Origin: Endozoicomonas gorgoniicola
GTDB taxonomy: Bacteria; Pseudomonadota; Gammaproteobacteria; Pseudomonadales; Endozoicomonadaceae
Reading direction: 5' to 3'
Assembly: GCF_025562715.2 (NCBI RefSeq)
Contig: NZ_JAPFCC010000001.1
Location: 2,932,501 to 2,996,500 of the forward strand
Length of the DNA stretch: 64,000 nt
Shown here one piece after another: positions 7,990-16,160 of this stretch (positions are counted from its first letter, which is position 1; every line of letters begins with the position of its first letter). The notes under the pieces were generated by a model. That model saw nothing but the letters and a program-made list of their open reading frames with translations. It searched no databases and was not told the origin of the DNA. Made by a program: the position numbers and the translations under genes.

Positions 7990-8618
7990 ACCGCATACCT
8001 CCCGAATTCCATCATTTCCTCCTTATCCGGGAGGGTATAGATGGTGGTGGTTTTAAGGTCCTCATGCCCCAGAAACGCCTGCACCCGCATCAGGGTTCGG
8101 GCAACGTCATCACTGGCCTGAACCTGACGCTTTGCCCAGGTGTGCCGGAACCAGTGGGGCGAGCCCACCGGAACCCCTGCCGCCTTGCACCAGTTCTGCA
8201 TCCGGGACTGAAACGAACGGATACTCATGCCCCGGTGATTGCGGGACAAAATCAGCGGGCGGTCATGGAATGGGGTGTCGGGCCAGTCGCTTTCACAGGA
8301 CATTTCCTTATGAATCTTCACCAGCGTCCGCAACGTCTGGCAGATGCTCTTGCTGGCAAACAGATCCTGCTGCTTCCTGCCCTTGTTGATCTCCGGACGA
8401 ATCCGCAAACGCTCATGGCGTAGTGCTTCCAGCGCATCACCCACGGTCAGCCCCGACAGCACACAGACCCTGACCGCAGAAAAGCGCGCCAGCTGCATCC
8501 AGGCCAGATCCCGACGGGCTTCAACCCCGCCATGCCGTTTGATAAAAGCAAACAGCTGCTTCTCTTCCGGCTGGGTGAAATAGGTGTCGAACACCTGGCT
8601 GTTACTTTTCTTTTTCAC
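7986..8618 (-). CDS. Small tyrosine recombinase in the early operon
   Basis: A 210-residue protein starting MKKKSNSQVFDTYFTQPEE. It keeps the catalytic C-terminal part of the tyrosine recombinase family: HWFRHTWAKR (His-x-x-Arg), then LGHEDLKTTTIYT (late His and Tyr). The first Arg is probably in SAVRVCVLSGL. It lacks a full arm-binding domain, so it is shorter than phage integrases (300-400 residues). It lies inside the phage early operon rather than at an att end, so it may resolve or invert phage DNA or be a remnant. It overlaps both neighbours. Confidence 0.75.
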   Translation of the reverse strand: MKKKSNSQVFDTYFTQPEEKQLFAFIKRHGGVEARRDLAWMQLARFSAVRVCVLSGLTVGDALEALRHERLRIRPEINKGRKQQDLFASKSICQTLRTLVKIHKEMSCESDWPDTPFHDRPLILSRNHRGMSIRSFQSRMQNWCKAAGVPVGSPHWFRHTWAKRQVQASDDVARTLMRVQAFLGHEDLKTTTIYTLPDKEEMMEFGRYAV

Positions 8619-8940
8619 GGCTTACCTCCTCTTGTTGTAATAGCTTCGCCGTCTGGTAGGTCAGGGCCAGATGTGCCGCCTGCGCCCTGCCGTTGTTGTC
8701 GTATTCCACCGCCACAATCGACACCAGCCACGGTGCCAGCGGCAACAGGTCAAGGGTATGGATACTGCGAACCGGCAACCCCTTAACCCCTCTGCCCACC
8801 ACCTGAATCCGTGGCAGTGGCAATGCCCGGAAAACCAACCGGCAGTGGTCGCCCAGTAACAGGGCTTCCCCGTCAGCCAGCTTTTTGCGGGTGTCTGGCT
8901 GCACACCCAGTAACTCAGGTTGTAACCGAATCAGAGTCAT
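8602..8940 (-). CDS. Hypothetical small phage protein
   Basis: A 112-residue protein starting MTLIRLQPELLGVQPDTRKK. The start is chosen because GGGAGAAGG lies just upstream (ATG at 8943 or 8940). The middle is beta-rich (CRLVFRALPLPRIQVVGRG), ending in a Gln/Glu/Lys helix. It overlaps the recombinase start. Family unknown. Confidence 0.5.
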   Translation of the reverse strand: MTLIRLQPELLGVQPDTRKKLADGEALLLGDHCRLVFRALPLPRIQVVGRGVKGLPVRSIHTLDLLPLAPWLVSIVAVEYDNNGRAQAAHLALTYQTAKLLQQEEVSREKEK

Positions 8941-9175
8941 CATCCTTCTCCCTGGAATCCTTAATGTCCCTGACAACGCCGTACCGTGCGTGCATCTCCA
9001 TCACCCGGCGCAGGGTGTCGTCTTTCATGGCCTCTTCAAAAGTCATGGAACAGGCCAGCGGGTAACTGTCGAAACAGGCACGCAGGCGTTCTTCGGTGAC
9101 TTCGGTTTGCAGTTTTATTGTCAGCTGACGTTTTTTGACTGGTTGCCAGCGATGCTCTCTTCTGATACCTGGCAT
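8915..9175 (-). CDS. Hypothetical small phage protein
   Basis: An 86-residue protein starting MPGIRREHRWQPVKKRQLT: basic N-terminus, helical centre, and an acidic tail ending DDDSDSVTT. It overlaps the next gene downstream (28 bases) and the one upstream (55 bases), consistent with the compact coupled operon. No family recognised. Confidence 0.45.
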   Translation of the reverse strand: MPGIRREHRWQPVKKRQLTIKLQTEVTEERLRACFDSYPLACSMTFEEAMKDDTLRRVMEMHARYGVVRDIKDSREKDDDSDSVTT

Positions 9176-9351
9176 GGGATTCCCTCCTGCTGCCGTTGCT
9201 GGTACCGCTCAAGAAACTGCTGTAATTCTTGTTGGAAAAAAATCCGGGTACAGGTCGCTGCCTTTTTGGGGTCAATGACCTGATCCGGCCCCAGGTTGTC
9301 GCTCACATGGGTAATACCCAGCTTGCGAAGAGAGGCCGGAATCTCAGTCAT
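9121..9351 (-). CDS. Hypothetical small phage protein
   Basis: A 76-residue protein starting MTEIPASLRKLGITHVSDN. The ATG at 9351 overlaps the stop of the CII-like gene by 8 bases (ATGACTGA), so the upstream open frame is shadow. The middle has a Gln-rich helix (QQELQQFLERYQQRQQ). Function unknown. Confidence 0.5.
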   Translation of the reverse strand: MTEIPASLRKLGITHVSDNLGPDQVIDPKKAATCTRIFFQQELQQFLERYQQRQQEGIPCQVSEESIAGNQSKNVS

Positions 9352-9826
9352 CCACCAGAGCCTCCAGCCGGGCGAGGAATTCGAAGAAAGCCTGAACCTG
9401 CTCGATGCCTTCCTGAAGAATCCGGTGATAGTCGCTGCGCTGGATGCTTCCATCGCTAAGGGTGAGAGAGACTTCCCTGGCAACCTTCCCGATCTCCCGG
9501 TGCCAACCCGCATAGGCAGACAACAACTCCATATCACCGGTAGAAGAGAATTCACCCAGGTGGGTAATGGTATGATTCAGGGTGGCGGCTATAGCCTGAA
9601 GGGGGCTGTAATTTTTGGTCAGATGCATCAGTGCGATGGCATCCGCCAGCCCGAGCTTATGGCCAGGCATGGAACTGTTGAGTTCATTACTGAGAGTATT
9701 GGCCGACTTGCCAAGCTTCAGCGAAAGTGCCTTACGACTGCCTTTGTAATCTTTTGTCAGACTTTCAAAAGTGCGGTAAACCAGTGCCATATCAGGCAAA
9801 CCGGTATTGGGGTCTATTGGATTCAT
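9344..9826 (-). CDS. CII-like phage regulatory protein (Phage_CP76 type)
   Basis: A 160-residue protein starting MNPIDPNTGLPDMALVYRT. It resembles the CII/CP76 family: an N-terminal HTH-like region (SLTKDYKGSRKALSLKLGKSA then TLSNELNS) and a helical C-terminal part. P2-like phages use such proteins in the lysis/lysogeny choice; the role here is inferred. The start at 9826 has a CGGAGAAATC site. It is the first gene of the minus-strand early operon and is preceded by a palindrome (9883-9913), so it is probably under repressor control. Confidence 0.7.
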   Translation of the reverse strand: MNPIDPNTGLPDMALVYRTFESLTKDYKGSRKALSLKLGKSANTLSNELNSSMPGHKLGLADAIALMHLTKNYSPLQAIAATLNHTITHLGEFSSTGDMELLSAYAGWHREIGKVAREVSLTLSDGSIQRSDYHRILQEGIEQVQAFFEFLARLEALVDD

Positions 9827-9882
9827 GTGATTTCTCCGATTCCTTTCACATTCACAAACCGGAGACACTGACCAATACTCTA

Positions 9883-9913
9883 CTCAGGCGGATATGTTAC
9901 TATCCGCACTGAG
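9883..9913. promoter_or_regulatory. Palindromic operator upstream of CII-like gene
   Basis: A near-perfect inverted repeat: CTCAG-GCGGATA, six-base spacer TGTTAC, then TATCCGC-ACTGAG (one unpaired base on one arm). It lies in the region between the early operon and the repressor side, where a phage operator is expected. The binding protein is unknown. Confidence 0.55.
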
Positions 9914-9968
9914 ACGAAAGTGACTGAGCTATTGGTTGCCATCCTGCCAGATGGTGGTCAGCGTCTCT

Positions 9969-10004
9969 GGCATTCGGGGCTGACACCTCGAATGCCATTT
10001 TTTT
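9969..10004 (+). terminator. Rho-independent terminator (plus direction)
   Basis: Stem GGCATTCG / CGAATGCC with a 12-base loop, followed by a run of seven T on the plus strand. No plus-strand gene precedes it, so it would end a short transcript starting between 9830 and 9960. On the minus strand it lacks a T-run. Confidence 0.55.
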
Positions 10005-10236
10005 ATGTATTGATTAAACCTTCCCAGTGCGGATCTTCAGTAATGGGTGGAAGACCACGGGACGCTTCTTCCGCCGTAACAATATCTTCCATCAACACCT
10101 TGGCCATATTGCCTTTCTTGCGACGATCCAGTGTTGCCAGGCGCAGTATACGTGCGGCTAATTCCTGTGACCGAATGCTGACAACAGGGGAAACACCTTC
10201 TTCTACCGGTTGTCCTGACTCTTTTTTCATGGGCAT
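10003..10236 (-). CDS. Hypothetical small phage protein (PVEE...SIRS type)
   Basis: A 77-residue protein starting MPMKKESGQPVEEGVSPVV, with an AAGGG site ahead. The N-terminal PVEEGVSPVVSIRSQEL is similar to PVEEAMISIRSTDL in the 73-residue gene at 11434, so the two look like diverged paralogues. The basic middle (LDRRKKGNMAK) suggests nucleic-acid contact. It may belong to the lysogeny region. Function unknown. Confidence 0.5.
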   Translation of the reverse strand: MPMKKESGQPVEEGVSPVVSIRSQELAARILRLATLDRRKKGNMAKVLMEDIVTAEEASRGLPPITEDPHWEGLINT

Positions 10237-10353
10237 AATTCCCTTTTAGCGTCTACTTTGTAGAAATTAATTCTTTTTTTTATGAATGTATACGTTTAAC
10301 TGAGACATTAGTACTTTTAAAAAAGACTGTCAATAGCTTTTAATCATAATTTT
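10237..10353. promoter_or_regulatory. Divergent control region of the repressor
   Basis: A 117-base A+T-rich gap between a minus-strand gene and the plus-strand CI-like gene. It contains the inverted repeat TCTAC-TTT-GTAGA at 10252-10264 and an A/T-rich stretch (TATGAATGTATACG) that could hold promoter -10 elements. It is the natural place for operators controlling both directions. Confidence 0.45.
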
Positions 10354-11196
10354 ATGAATGACTTCAAGGCGCGACTGGATCGAGTCCTGGCTGGACGCAA
10401 ACTACACCCCTGGGCTAGGGGGCTTGGTTTTTCTCGTGGGGCTGCGGAAAACATGGGCAAAGGCGTAGTTCCTGGTTCTGAGATTCTGACGGTAATCATG
10501 CGACAGGAAAATGTGAGTCTTACCTGGTTAGCTACTGGCCGGGGTGTACCGTTTATGGTGCATCAGTGTAAGTATGCTGACGACCTGACCGATGCCCTGA
10601 ACCGGCATTTTTCTGATGCCTGGTGGGACATTAATTTATACACGGATGGTACTAAGCTGTTTTTTGAGCTGGAGTTACCTGCAACCTATGACTTTAAAGG
10701 CAAAACCATAGAATATACCCAGCGGGAGTGGCTAACCGGCTCCTTAGGCGAACAGGTGCTGGCGTGCCTGGAGGGTTACATGCAAAGACGGTTTGATGAG
10801 TTCATTGAAAACAGGAGGAGCTGGCAACTGGTCACTCTGCCAACTGAGCTTATGGATAAACTGTCGTCCGGTTACATAAGTCCATACACTCTGCACTCTG
10901 AAACATCACTGGCCGAACCATTGAACAGAAAAGTTCTCGATAATATTCGGTGGCACGAGCCACTGCGGAATCTATTTATTAGCTATCAGAGTACGGATGC
11001 CGAAAATCTTTCTATTCCACTGTTAAGGGCTGTCCTGAAAATGGTCAGACAGCTTGCAGACGATGAAACTGAATACCTGTCCCCGGAGGAAGAGGCAAAA
11101 ATAGCCGCCGCTACTTACAAATACGCTGTTAAAAAGAACCTGAAACCCGATGACCTTGACCCTGAACTTATGCAGGGCATGATGGATATGCTGTAA
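10354..11196 (+). CDS. CI-like phage repressor with HTH
   Basis: A 280-residue protein. The N-terminal 70 residues match the CI-type HTH domain: MNDFKARLDRVLAGRKLHPW, then LGFSRGAAENMGKGVVPGSE, then VSLTWLATGRG. It is followed by a long helical C-terminal region (residues 80-280) unlike the S24 peptidase tail of lambda CI, so SOS self-cleavage is not evident. It is the divergent, plus-strand gene opposite the early operon, where a P2-like C repressor sits. It probably binds the operators at 9883 and 10252. Confidence 0.72.
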   Translation: MNDFKARLDRVLAGRKLHPWARGLGFSRGAAENMGKGVVPGSEILTVIMRQENVSLTWLATGRGVPFMVHQCKYADDLTDALNRHFSDAWWDINLYTDGTKLFFELELPATYDFKGKTIEYTQREWLTGSLGEQVLACLEGYMQRRFDEFIENRRSWQLVTLPTELMDKLSSGYISPYTLHSETSLAEPLNRKVLDNIRWHEPLRNLFISYQSTDAENLSIPLLRAVLKMVRQLADDETEYLSPEEEAKIAAATYKYAVKKNLKPDDLDPELMQGMMDML

Positions 11197-11255
11197 GTCA
11201 TGAACAGCAATGGGTGAGTACAATAACAATAAAAGAAGTAAAAGGAGTTAACGCA

Positions 11256-11441
11256 ATGATTGCCGAATGCAGAGAGTGTCATAACGATGTATCAGATGCT
11301 GCGCCGAAATGCCCACACTGCGGTGTCAGGACGCCGGTCATTACCCGTAAGAAAAGGATAATGACCTGGCTGGTATTCCTTATTGCTCTGCCTTTAAGTC
11401 TTATTGGCCTGTTTATACTGTTCCTGATTCTCGTTACCTGA
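11256..11441 (+). CDS. Zinc-ribbon membrane protein, small
   Basis: A 61-residue protein starting MIAECRECHNDVSDAAPKCP. The start at 11256 follows AAGGAGTT. Two Cys-x-x-Cys pairs form a zinc ribbon, followed by a basic patch and one hydrophobic segment (WLVFLIALPLSLIGLFILFL), so it is likely an inner-membrane protein with the ribbon in the cytoplasm. Lysogeny-region genes of this type often alter host or superinfection behaviour; that is speculation here. Confidence 0.6.
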   Translation: MIAECRECHNDVSDAAPKCPHCGVRTPVITRKKRIMTWLVFLIALPLSLIGLFILFLILVT

Positions 11442-11655
11442 CAGAGCCTGCACCAGAAGGGCGATTGCGGTACTGTTCGAAATAGCGTTTCCGATAGGCG
11501 GCCAGTTCAACCCGACACTCAGCAAGCGCCGCCATCCGCTTCACCCGATCCCCTGACTGCTCTGCCCATAGCCGTTTATTCACCAGTTGTTCTGCCTCTT
11601 TCAATCGCTGAAGGTCAGTTGAACGGATACTGATCATTGCTTCCTCAACCGGCAT
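11434..11655 (-). CDS. Hypothetical small phage protein (PVEE...SIRS type)
   Basis: A 73-residue helical, basic protein starting MPVEEAMISIRSTDLQRLKE, preceded by AGGGGG. Its N-terminus matches that of the 77-residue gene at 10003. It overlaps the end of the convergent zinc-ribbon gene by 8 bases. Function unknown. Confidence 0.5.
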   Translation of the reverse strand: MPVEEAMISIRSTDLQRLKEAEQLVNKRLWAEQSGDRVKRMAALAECRVELAAYRKRYFEQYRNRPSGAGSVR

Positions 11656-11715
11656 AATGCCCCCTATATAAGCTTTGTCGTTATTTTTAATAAGCCCCGG
11701 GTCTTCATCCTGTCA

Positions 11716-11758
11716 ACGTGACCTGAATCCTTTGGGTCACGTGGCATTTAACGCCACG
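11716..11758. other. Two adjacent perfect hairpins ahead of XRE gene
   Basis: ACGTGACC / GGTCACGT with an 11-base loop, immediately followed by CGTGGC / GCCACG with a 7-base loop. The first could be an operator. No immediate T-run, but ATTTTT follows after a few bases, so weak termination is also possible. Confidence 0.4.
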
Positions 11759-11819
11759 CTAACTATTTTTAACCCCTCTGACCAGAAACAGCCAGCCGAA
11801 ACCTACTGGGAGCCCATGA

Positions 11820-12170
11820 ATGGCCGGGTCAACTGACCATTTTCCAGAAACACCTCATCAACGTTTGCGCTTTGCCCGGCTCAAGGCTGGCATGACACAG
11901 AAGCAACTGGCAGAAGCCATGCACCGCAGTTTAAGCACTGTAAAAGAATGGGAGCGGGAAGACGGCAGCTACCCCAAAACCCTGGCCTGCGTTGAAAAAC
12001 TGTGCGACCTGCTGAATATCAGTCTGGACTGGTACGTCCGGGGAAAAGGAACCATGCGACCGAAAAAGGAGAGCCATTTCCAGAGAGAAATGGCCATCGT
12101 CTTTGAAAGACTGACCGAGGAAGAAAAAAACCTGCTGCTGTCTGTGGCTAAACGCATGAAAGGAAAATAG
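11820..12170 (+). CDS. XRE-family HTH regulator
   Basis: A 116-residue protein with a clear XRE helix-turn-helix at residues 12-70: RLRFARLKAGMTQKQLAEAM then STVKEWEREDGSYPKTLACV. A short helical tail follows. It is a DNA-binding regulator. Ribosome site GGGAG before the ATG at 11820. It lies between the lysogeny genes and the convergent tail gene D, so it may control late or lysogenic expression (inference). Confidence 0.75.
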   Translation: MAGSTDHFPETPHQRLRFARLKAGMTQKQLAEAMHRSLSTVKEWEREDGSYPKTLACVEKLCDLLNISLDWYVRGKGTMRPKKESHFQREMAIVFERLTEEEKNLLLSVAKRMKGK

Positions 12171-12184
12171 CAGGCTTCAAGGAA

Positions 12185-13204
12185 CTACCCCTGAGGATCG
12201 GGCAGCCCCTTAACACGACCTTTCGGATAACTTGCCGTAAACCCCTGCCACAAGCCCTGATTATCCAGAGTTTCCGTCAGGCGCTTAATCACCCACTCCC
12301 CATTGGCCTGCCGTCTTGGATGCCCGGAAATCGTCACCATCGCTTCAGCCCTTAGTGCCGGGTTGGCGGGCATACGGTTCATAATGAATTCAAACTGCTG
12401 CCGTTGAATGTCGTGCAACTCGGCAAACGCCGCCTGCCGTGCATCGGCTTCAAAATCAAACACCTGATCGAGTACTTTCTGGGGCTGTTCATCGGAGGTT
12501 TCCACAAACAGTTGTTTGGCTGCATCCAGGTTGCGATAGTTTGCCCGCACCGACTTCTGCCGTACACGACCACTCAACCGGACGTTACCCCTGGTTTCTT
12601 CAGTAATCGGCACCGCTACCGGCTTCACCGGTTTGCCTGACACACTCTTACCATCACCCCGTTCAAACAGTACCAGCTTGTCACCCACCGGCTTTAGTGT
12701 GGCGTTGTAACGAGTCGCCAGACGGGTCAACAGGTCAGCGTCACTCTGGGCTTTCTGGTCTTCAAAGAACACCTCTACCCCTTTCAGCGATTCGGAAATC
12801 GCCAGCTCAAACCCGTGACGTTTGGCAATAGTTTCGGCAATATCCCCCAGACTGCTTTCAATCCAGACATCATCACGGGGGGAGGTAAACGACCCGCGCA
12901 GTCTGGCACCCGACGCGGAAATAATCATTTTGGAGTCAGGAAAAGGAAACTCGACGCCATCCAGTTGATAGTTACCCCGGAAGACCAGATCACTCTGCCC
13001 CGTCAGCGGGTCTTTATAGCCGGTCCAGACCAGTATGTTTTGCTCTTTGGCGGGGAAGTCCAGCCTGCCATCGTCGTTCAGTTCCAGTACCAGACTGTCG
13101 GATTTATGCCCGGCTTCATCGGTAATGGACAACCGGATTAACCGTTCACGAATCGCGGCGGTTTTGTCTTTGCCGCCAATGGTGATTTTAAAGTCAGGTT
13201 CCAT
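12185..13204 (-). CDS. D: Phage late control / baseplate hub protein D (gpD)
   Basis: A 339-residue protein matching the P2 gpD family (baseplate hub, gp27-like; annotated late control D). The N-terminus MEPDFKITIGGKDKTAAIRE and the central strand/repeat region (GDIAETIAKRHGF...DADLLTRLATRYN) are typical. It forms the trimeric hub joining tail tube and spike. It is the last gene of the tail operon (X and U are upstream), as in P2. Confidence 0.85.
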   Translation of the reverse strand: MEPDFKITIGGKDKTAAIRERLIRLSITDEAGHKSDSLVLELNDDGRLDFPAKEQNILVWTGYKDPLTGQSDLVFRGNYQLDGVEFPFPDSKMIISASGARLRGSFTSPRDDVWIESSLGDIAETIAKRHGFELAISESLKGVEVFFEDQKAQSDADLLTRLATRYNATLKPVGDKLVLFERGDGKSVSGKPVKPVAVPITEETRGNVRLSGRVRQKSVRANYRNLDAAKQLFVETSDEQPQKVLDQVFDFEADARQAAFAELHDIQRQQFEFIMNRMPANPALRAEAMVTISGHPRRQANGEWVIKRLTETLDNQGLWQGFTASYPKGRVKGLPDPQG

Positions 13205-13212
13205 AACTCGTC

Positions 13213-13419
13213 TTATTCAAACAGGTCAATCAGGGTAATGGCCTCCGCAGACTCCAGCACCGGCAGCTCGATCACCAACCCGGCAGGCAACACCGCAGGC
13301 TGTTCACACAAACCAGGGTTAGCATTTAAAACACGCTCCACCGTGCCATTCAGATTGCCATAATGACGAAAGCAGATAGCGTCCAGCATATCCCCGTCTA
13401 CGGTCGTGTACTTTGCCAT
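13213..13419 (-). CDS. X: Tail protein X (LysM-like)
   Basis: A 68-residue protein starting MAKYTTVDGDMLDAICFRHYG. This is the P2 gpX family, a LysM-like domain (YTTVDGDMLDAICFRHYGN ... LNANPGL...LPAGLVIELP). P2 X is 67 residues. It acts in baseplate assembly. Placed between U and D exactly as in P2. Confidence 0.85.
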   Translation of the reverse strand: MAKYTTVDGDMLDAICFRHYGNLNGTVERVLNANPGLCEQPAVLPAGLVIELPVLESAEAITLIDLFE

Positions 13420-13443
13420 GGTGCTTCTTTCCCTATGGGTTTC

Positions 13444-13833
13444 CTATGAGCCTCTGTACTCTTTCAGAGAAAGGCGGAATTCCACCTTTAACGGAATTCC
13501 CCGGTCATAAATCCGGGTCTGGTTTTCACTGATCCGGCGAATGGTCCACAAGCCCATATCCTGACCGGTTCCCAGCACCATGCGTAACGGTGTGCCTTTG
13601 TCCGCTTCGGCTCGCATGGCGTCCACCTGTCCCAGACCACCCCGAAAATGCGGGTAAATCACCCCGTTCAGTTCAATGGTATCCAGGCCGGGGCCAATGT
13701 AATCCGATTGCGGCTTGCCATGAATCACGTCTTTATCTGCCCAGCGCCATTCTGACACCCGTTCAAGTTCCTGCACGGCTGCGGTGGTGGTACCCAAACG
13801 ATAGTCACCGAGGGCGACCTGAGGCTCAACCAT
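13444..13833 (-). CDS. U: Tail protein U (gpU)
   Basis: A 129-residue protein of the P2 gpU family: MVEPQVALGDYRLGTTTAAV, then the conserved Gly-rich stretch VIYPHFRGGLGQVDAMRAEA. It is a tail-completion / tail-tip component. Its start overlaps the T gene stop by 8 bases. Confidence 0.82.
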   Translation of the reverse strand: MVEPQVALGDYRLGTTTAAVQELERVSEWRWADKDVIHGKPQSDYIGPGLDTIELNGVIYPHFRGGLGQVDAMRAEADKGTPLRMVLGTGQDMGLWTIRRISENQTRIYDRGIPLKVEFRLSLKEYRGS

Positions 13834-15688
13834 AAGATGCTCCGGTGTTGTCCGTTAATGCCCGCTCCTGTTCCCGGCGCAGCGTTTCGGCGGCCAGTTC
13901 CATTTCTTCTCTTATCATCTGCCTGGCACGTTCTAAAAAGTCTTCGTCCCGTTCGCCTTCTTTCTGAACAAAATTGATTTCACCCATGCTGATTGAAATG
14001 GGGGCAGAGCTGGCTGTGGCTTTTTCTTTGATCAGGGCTTCCTGACGCTGGAACTGCTGAATCAATGTTTGCGCCTGCTGATCCGCACTGGTTGAGGTGT
14101 TTATGGTCTGACTGATAGAACGGCTATTCTGGTTTGTCTGCTGGTTCTCAGTCGCCGCAAACCGTGTCGAGCTGTCGGTAATGGTTCGGTTGTCGTCTTC
14201 GGAGTCGCCGGACAGGAAGTAGCCGGAAATAGCCCCACCCAGACCACCAACAATAGCACCCACGCCTGCACCGACAGCGGTACCCAGTACGGGAACAATC
14301 GACCCGATGGCAGCCCCCACGGAAGCACCGCCTGCGGCACCCATGGCACCCAGCCCGGTAGAACCTACTACCTTTTTTGCGGTGTCATTATCGGTATCGT
14401 CAAACAGGTCAGCGGTGCTGGTAATCAGCGAACTACCAGCGTCGTCCAGAAAGCTTTTCCAGAGGGCTGACAGGTACGTAAGCCCGGAAGAGGCAGTGCT
14501 TTTGTTTTCTTCTGCAGCTGCGGATAGCTTTACACCATCGCCTTGAGTCCCGAGATAATTGTTGTAATCTTTCCAGCCCTGCTTATAGTCTGCTGCCATT
14601 GCATTAACTAAGCGGATTGACTCATCACCAAAAATCTCGGTGAGTCCCGTGGTGCGTCCTTCAGTAGCCGTAAATATTTCTTTTATGATTTCGGAAGGCA
14701 GGCGCATCTGTTCGCCTTCTTTGTCAGGGTCAAAAACATCAATGCCCATCTCTGTCAGTGCGTCCCGGTTATTAACAATATCTCTGGTGACTGCTTCAGA
14801 TGCAGAGACCGCCATGTCTTTCGAGTCTGTACCCTGCTGACCAAACTGTAATAACGCCATGGCTTCAATATTGCCCTGGGTTCCGGTAATCCCTCTTGCG
14901 CCCAGGTTGGAAATCACCCGACCACCCCGGTTGGAATAATCCTTCAGGGTGAACGCCCCTTTATCACCCAGCTGTTTTGCAATATCCAGATTTGCCAGCA
15001 TCTCATCAGCACTGCGCAGCCCCAGCTTTTTATTCATATTGGCAATCAACCCGCCAATATCCACACCCGCAGATCCGGAACCCTGAATCGCAATCGCCAT
15101 GTTCTCCAGATTCTCACGAGCAAGGTCAAGATCCCCTGTCTGCTGCTGAATCTCGGCAATGGCGGCTTTTAACTGGTCCGGGTCAATCCGCATCTGAACC
15201 GACATATCAAAGGTGCGTTTCTTCAGGTCTTCGATAGTCTCTTCTGCGGCACTGGAATCGGTTTTTAAACGGGTCCAGAAGGCTTCATCGTTCACCAGCT
15301 CCCTGGCCGACAGTCCCACCGCTGCACCGCCACCAATGGCGGTCAGCTTGGTGTTGATGGCACTGCCTGTGGCGGCAGCTGCTTTCTTTAAATCAAAATG
15401 ATTTTTGGTAGCTTTCGCTAATTTACGGGAATAGTCACCAATGGAACGGGAAGCCCGTTTGAAGGCGGTATCCTCACGCCCAATACTGCGACTGGTGTCA
15501 CTGGCCGCAAGACTGAGGTTATTTTGGGAACGGGTTACGTTGCCAATGGCCCTGGCATCCTTGCCGGTCTGCCCGATCATCCGCTTGCGTGCCATCTCGG
15601 ACTCTTTGGCCGTAGAGCGCAACGCCCGGACTGAACGCTTGTCCACCTCCGCCGTAATGCGGATGCCTATGTCATTGTTGTTTTGCAT
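13826..15688 (-). CDS. T: Tail tape measure protein (gpT)
   Basis: A 620-residue tape measure protein. The N-terminal 130 residues are helical and polar. The middle has tape-measure sequence (FWTRLKTDSSAAEETIEDLK). Around residues 440-490 there is a Gly/Ala/Val-rich hydrophobic stretch (GAMGAAGGASVGAAIGSIVP) that may be membrane-active during DNA injection. Shorter than P2 gpT (815). It fixes tail length together with chaperones E/E'. The ATG overlaps the end of the E' frame. Confidence 0.85.
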   Translation of the reverse strand: MQNNNDIGIRITAEVDKRSVRALRSTAKESEMARKRMIGQTGKDARAIGNVTRSQNNLSLAASDTSRSIGREDTAFKRASRSIGDYSRKLAKATKNHFDLKKAAAATGSAINTKLTAIGGGAAVGLSARELVNDEAFWTRLKTDSSAAEETIEDLKKRTFDMSVQMRIDPDQLKAAIAEIQQQTGDLDLARENLENMAIAIQGSGSAGVDIGGLIANMNKKLGLRSADEMLANLDIAKQLGDKGAFTLKDYSNRGGRVISNLGARGITGTQGNIEAMALLQFGQQGTDSKDMAVSASEAVTRDIVNNRDALTEMGIDVFDPDKEGEQMRLPSEIIKEIFTATEGRTTGLTEIFGDESIRLVNAMAADYKQGWKDYNNYLGTQGDGVKLSAAAEENKSTASSGLTYLSALWKSFLDDAGSSLITSTADLFDDTDNDTAKKVVGSTGLGAMGAAGGASVGAAIGSIVPVLGTAVGAGVGAIVGGLGGAISGYFLSGDSEDDNRTITDSSTRFAATENQQTNQNSRSISQTINTSTSADQQAQTLIQQFQRQEALIKEKATASSAPISISMGEINFVQKEGERDEDFLERARQMIREEMELAAETLRREQERALTDNTGASYG

Positions 15689-16087
15689 CCTGTACCAGTT
15701 CCTTCATCTCCTGCAGGTGCTCAAAGACTTCGTGTACCGGTGTCGCCATCAGTTCTCTGAGGCTGTGTCCGCCAAGGGCTTTGGCAAGAATAAGGCACGC
15801 CTGTCGACATGTTTTGACACCGGGCACATAAAAGCATCAAAGGCTTTCTCTACCTGTTTGAAGTCGTAGAACGCCAGCGACTGGATAAAGTTTTCCGATG
15901 TATCGGTCAGGTTGGCATACAACAGTACGTCCTTTTGAATCGGGTTATCTGCCTTGCTTTGCGCCACCACTACATCACTGGTTGTCGGTGGTCGCATTGT
16001 CAGTTCTGACACCGGCTTGCCATCCAGATCACGGGGGGACTCCAACGGGATCGGGATGGGCTGGTATTTTGGGGTGTTGTCTGTCAT
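15672..16087 (-). CDS. E: Tail assembly chaperone E+E' by -1 frameshift
   Basis: The zero frame from 16087 to 15749 gives gpE (112 residues, MTDNTPKYQPIPIPLESPRD). A -1 slip at GCTTTTATG (minus strand; 15827-15835) would let TTT re-pair with TTT and open a second frame (YVPGVKTCRQACLILAKALG, then HSLRELMATPVHEVFEHLQE) to a stop at 15672, giving 138 residues. P2 makes gpE and gpE+E' the same way. The two proteins chaperone the tape measure. The total length divides evenly by three only with the -1 shift. Confidence 0.75.
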
Positions 16088-16160
16088 TTTTGTTCCTCAA
16101 ATTTTTTCGTATCCCGTATCCCACTGCCCGTCAATAAATCGGGTTACGGGTTACGGAAAA

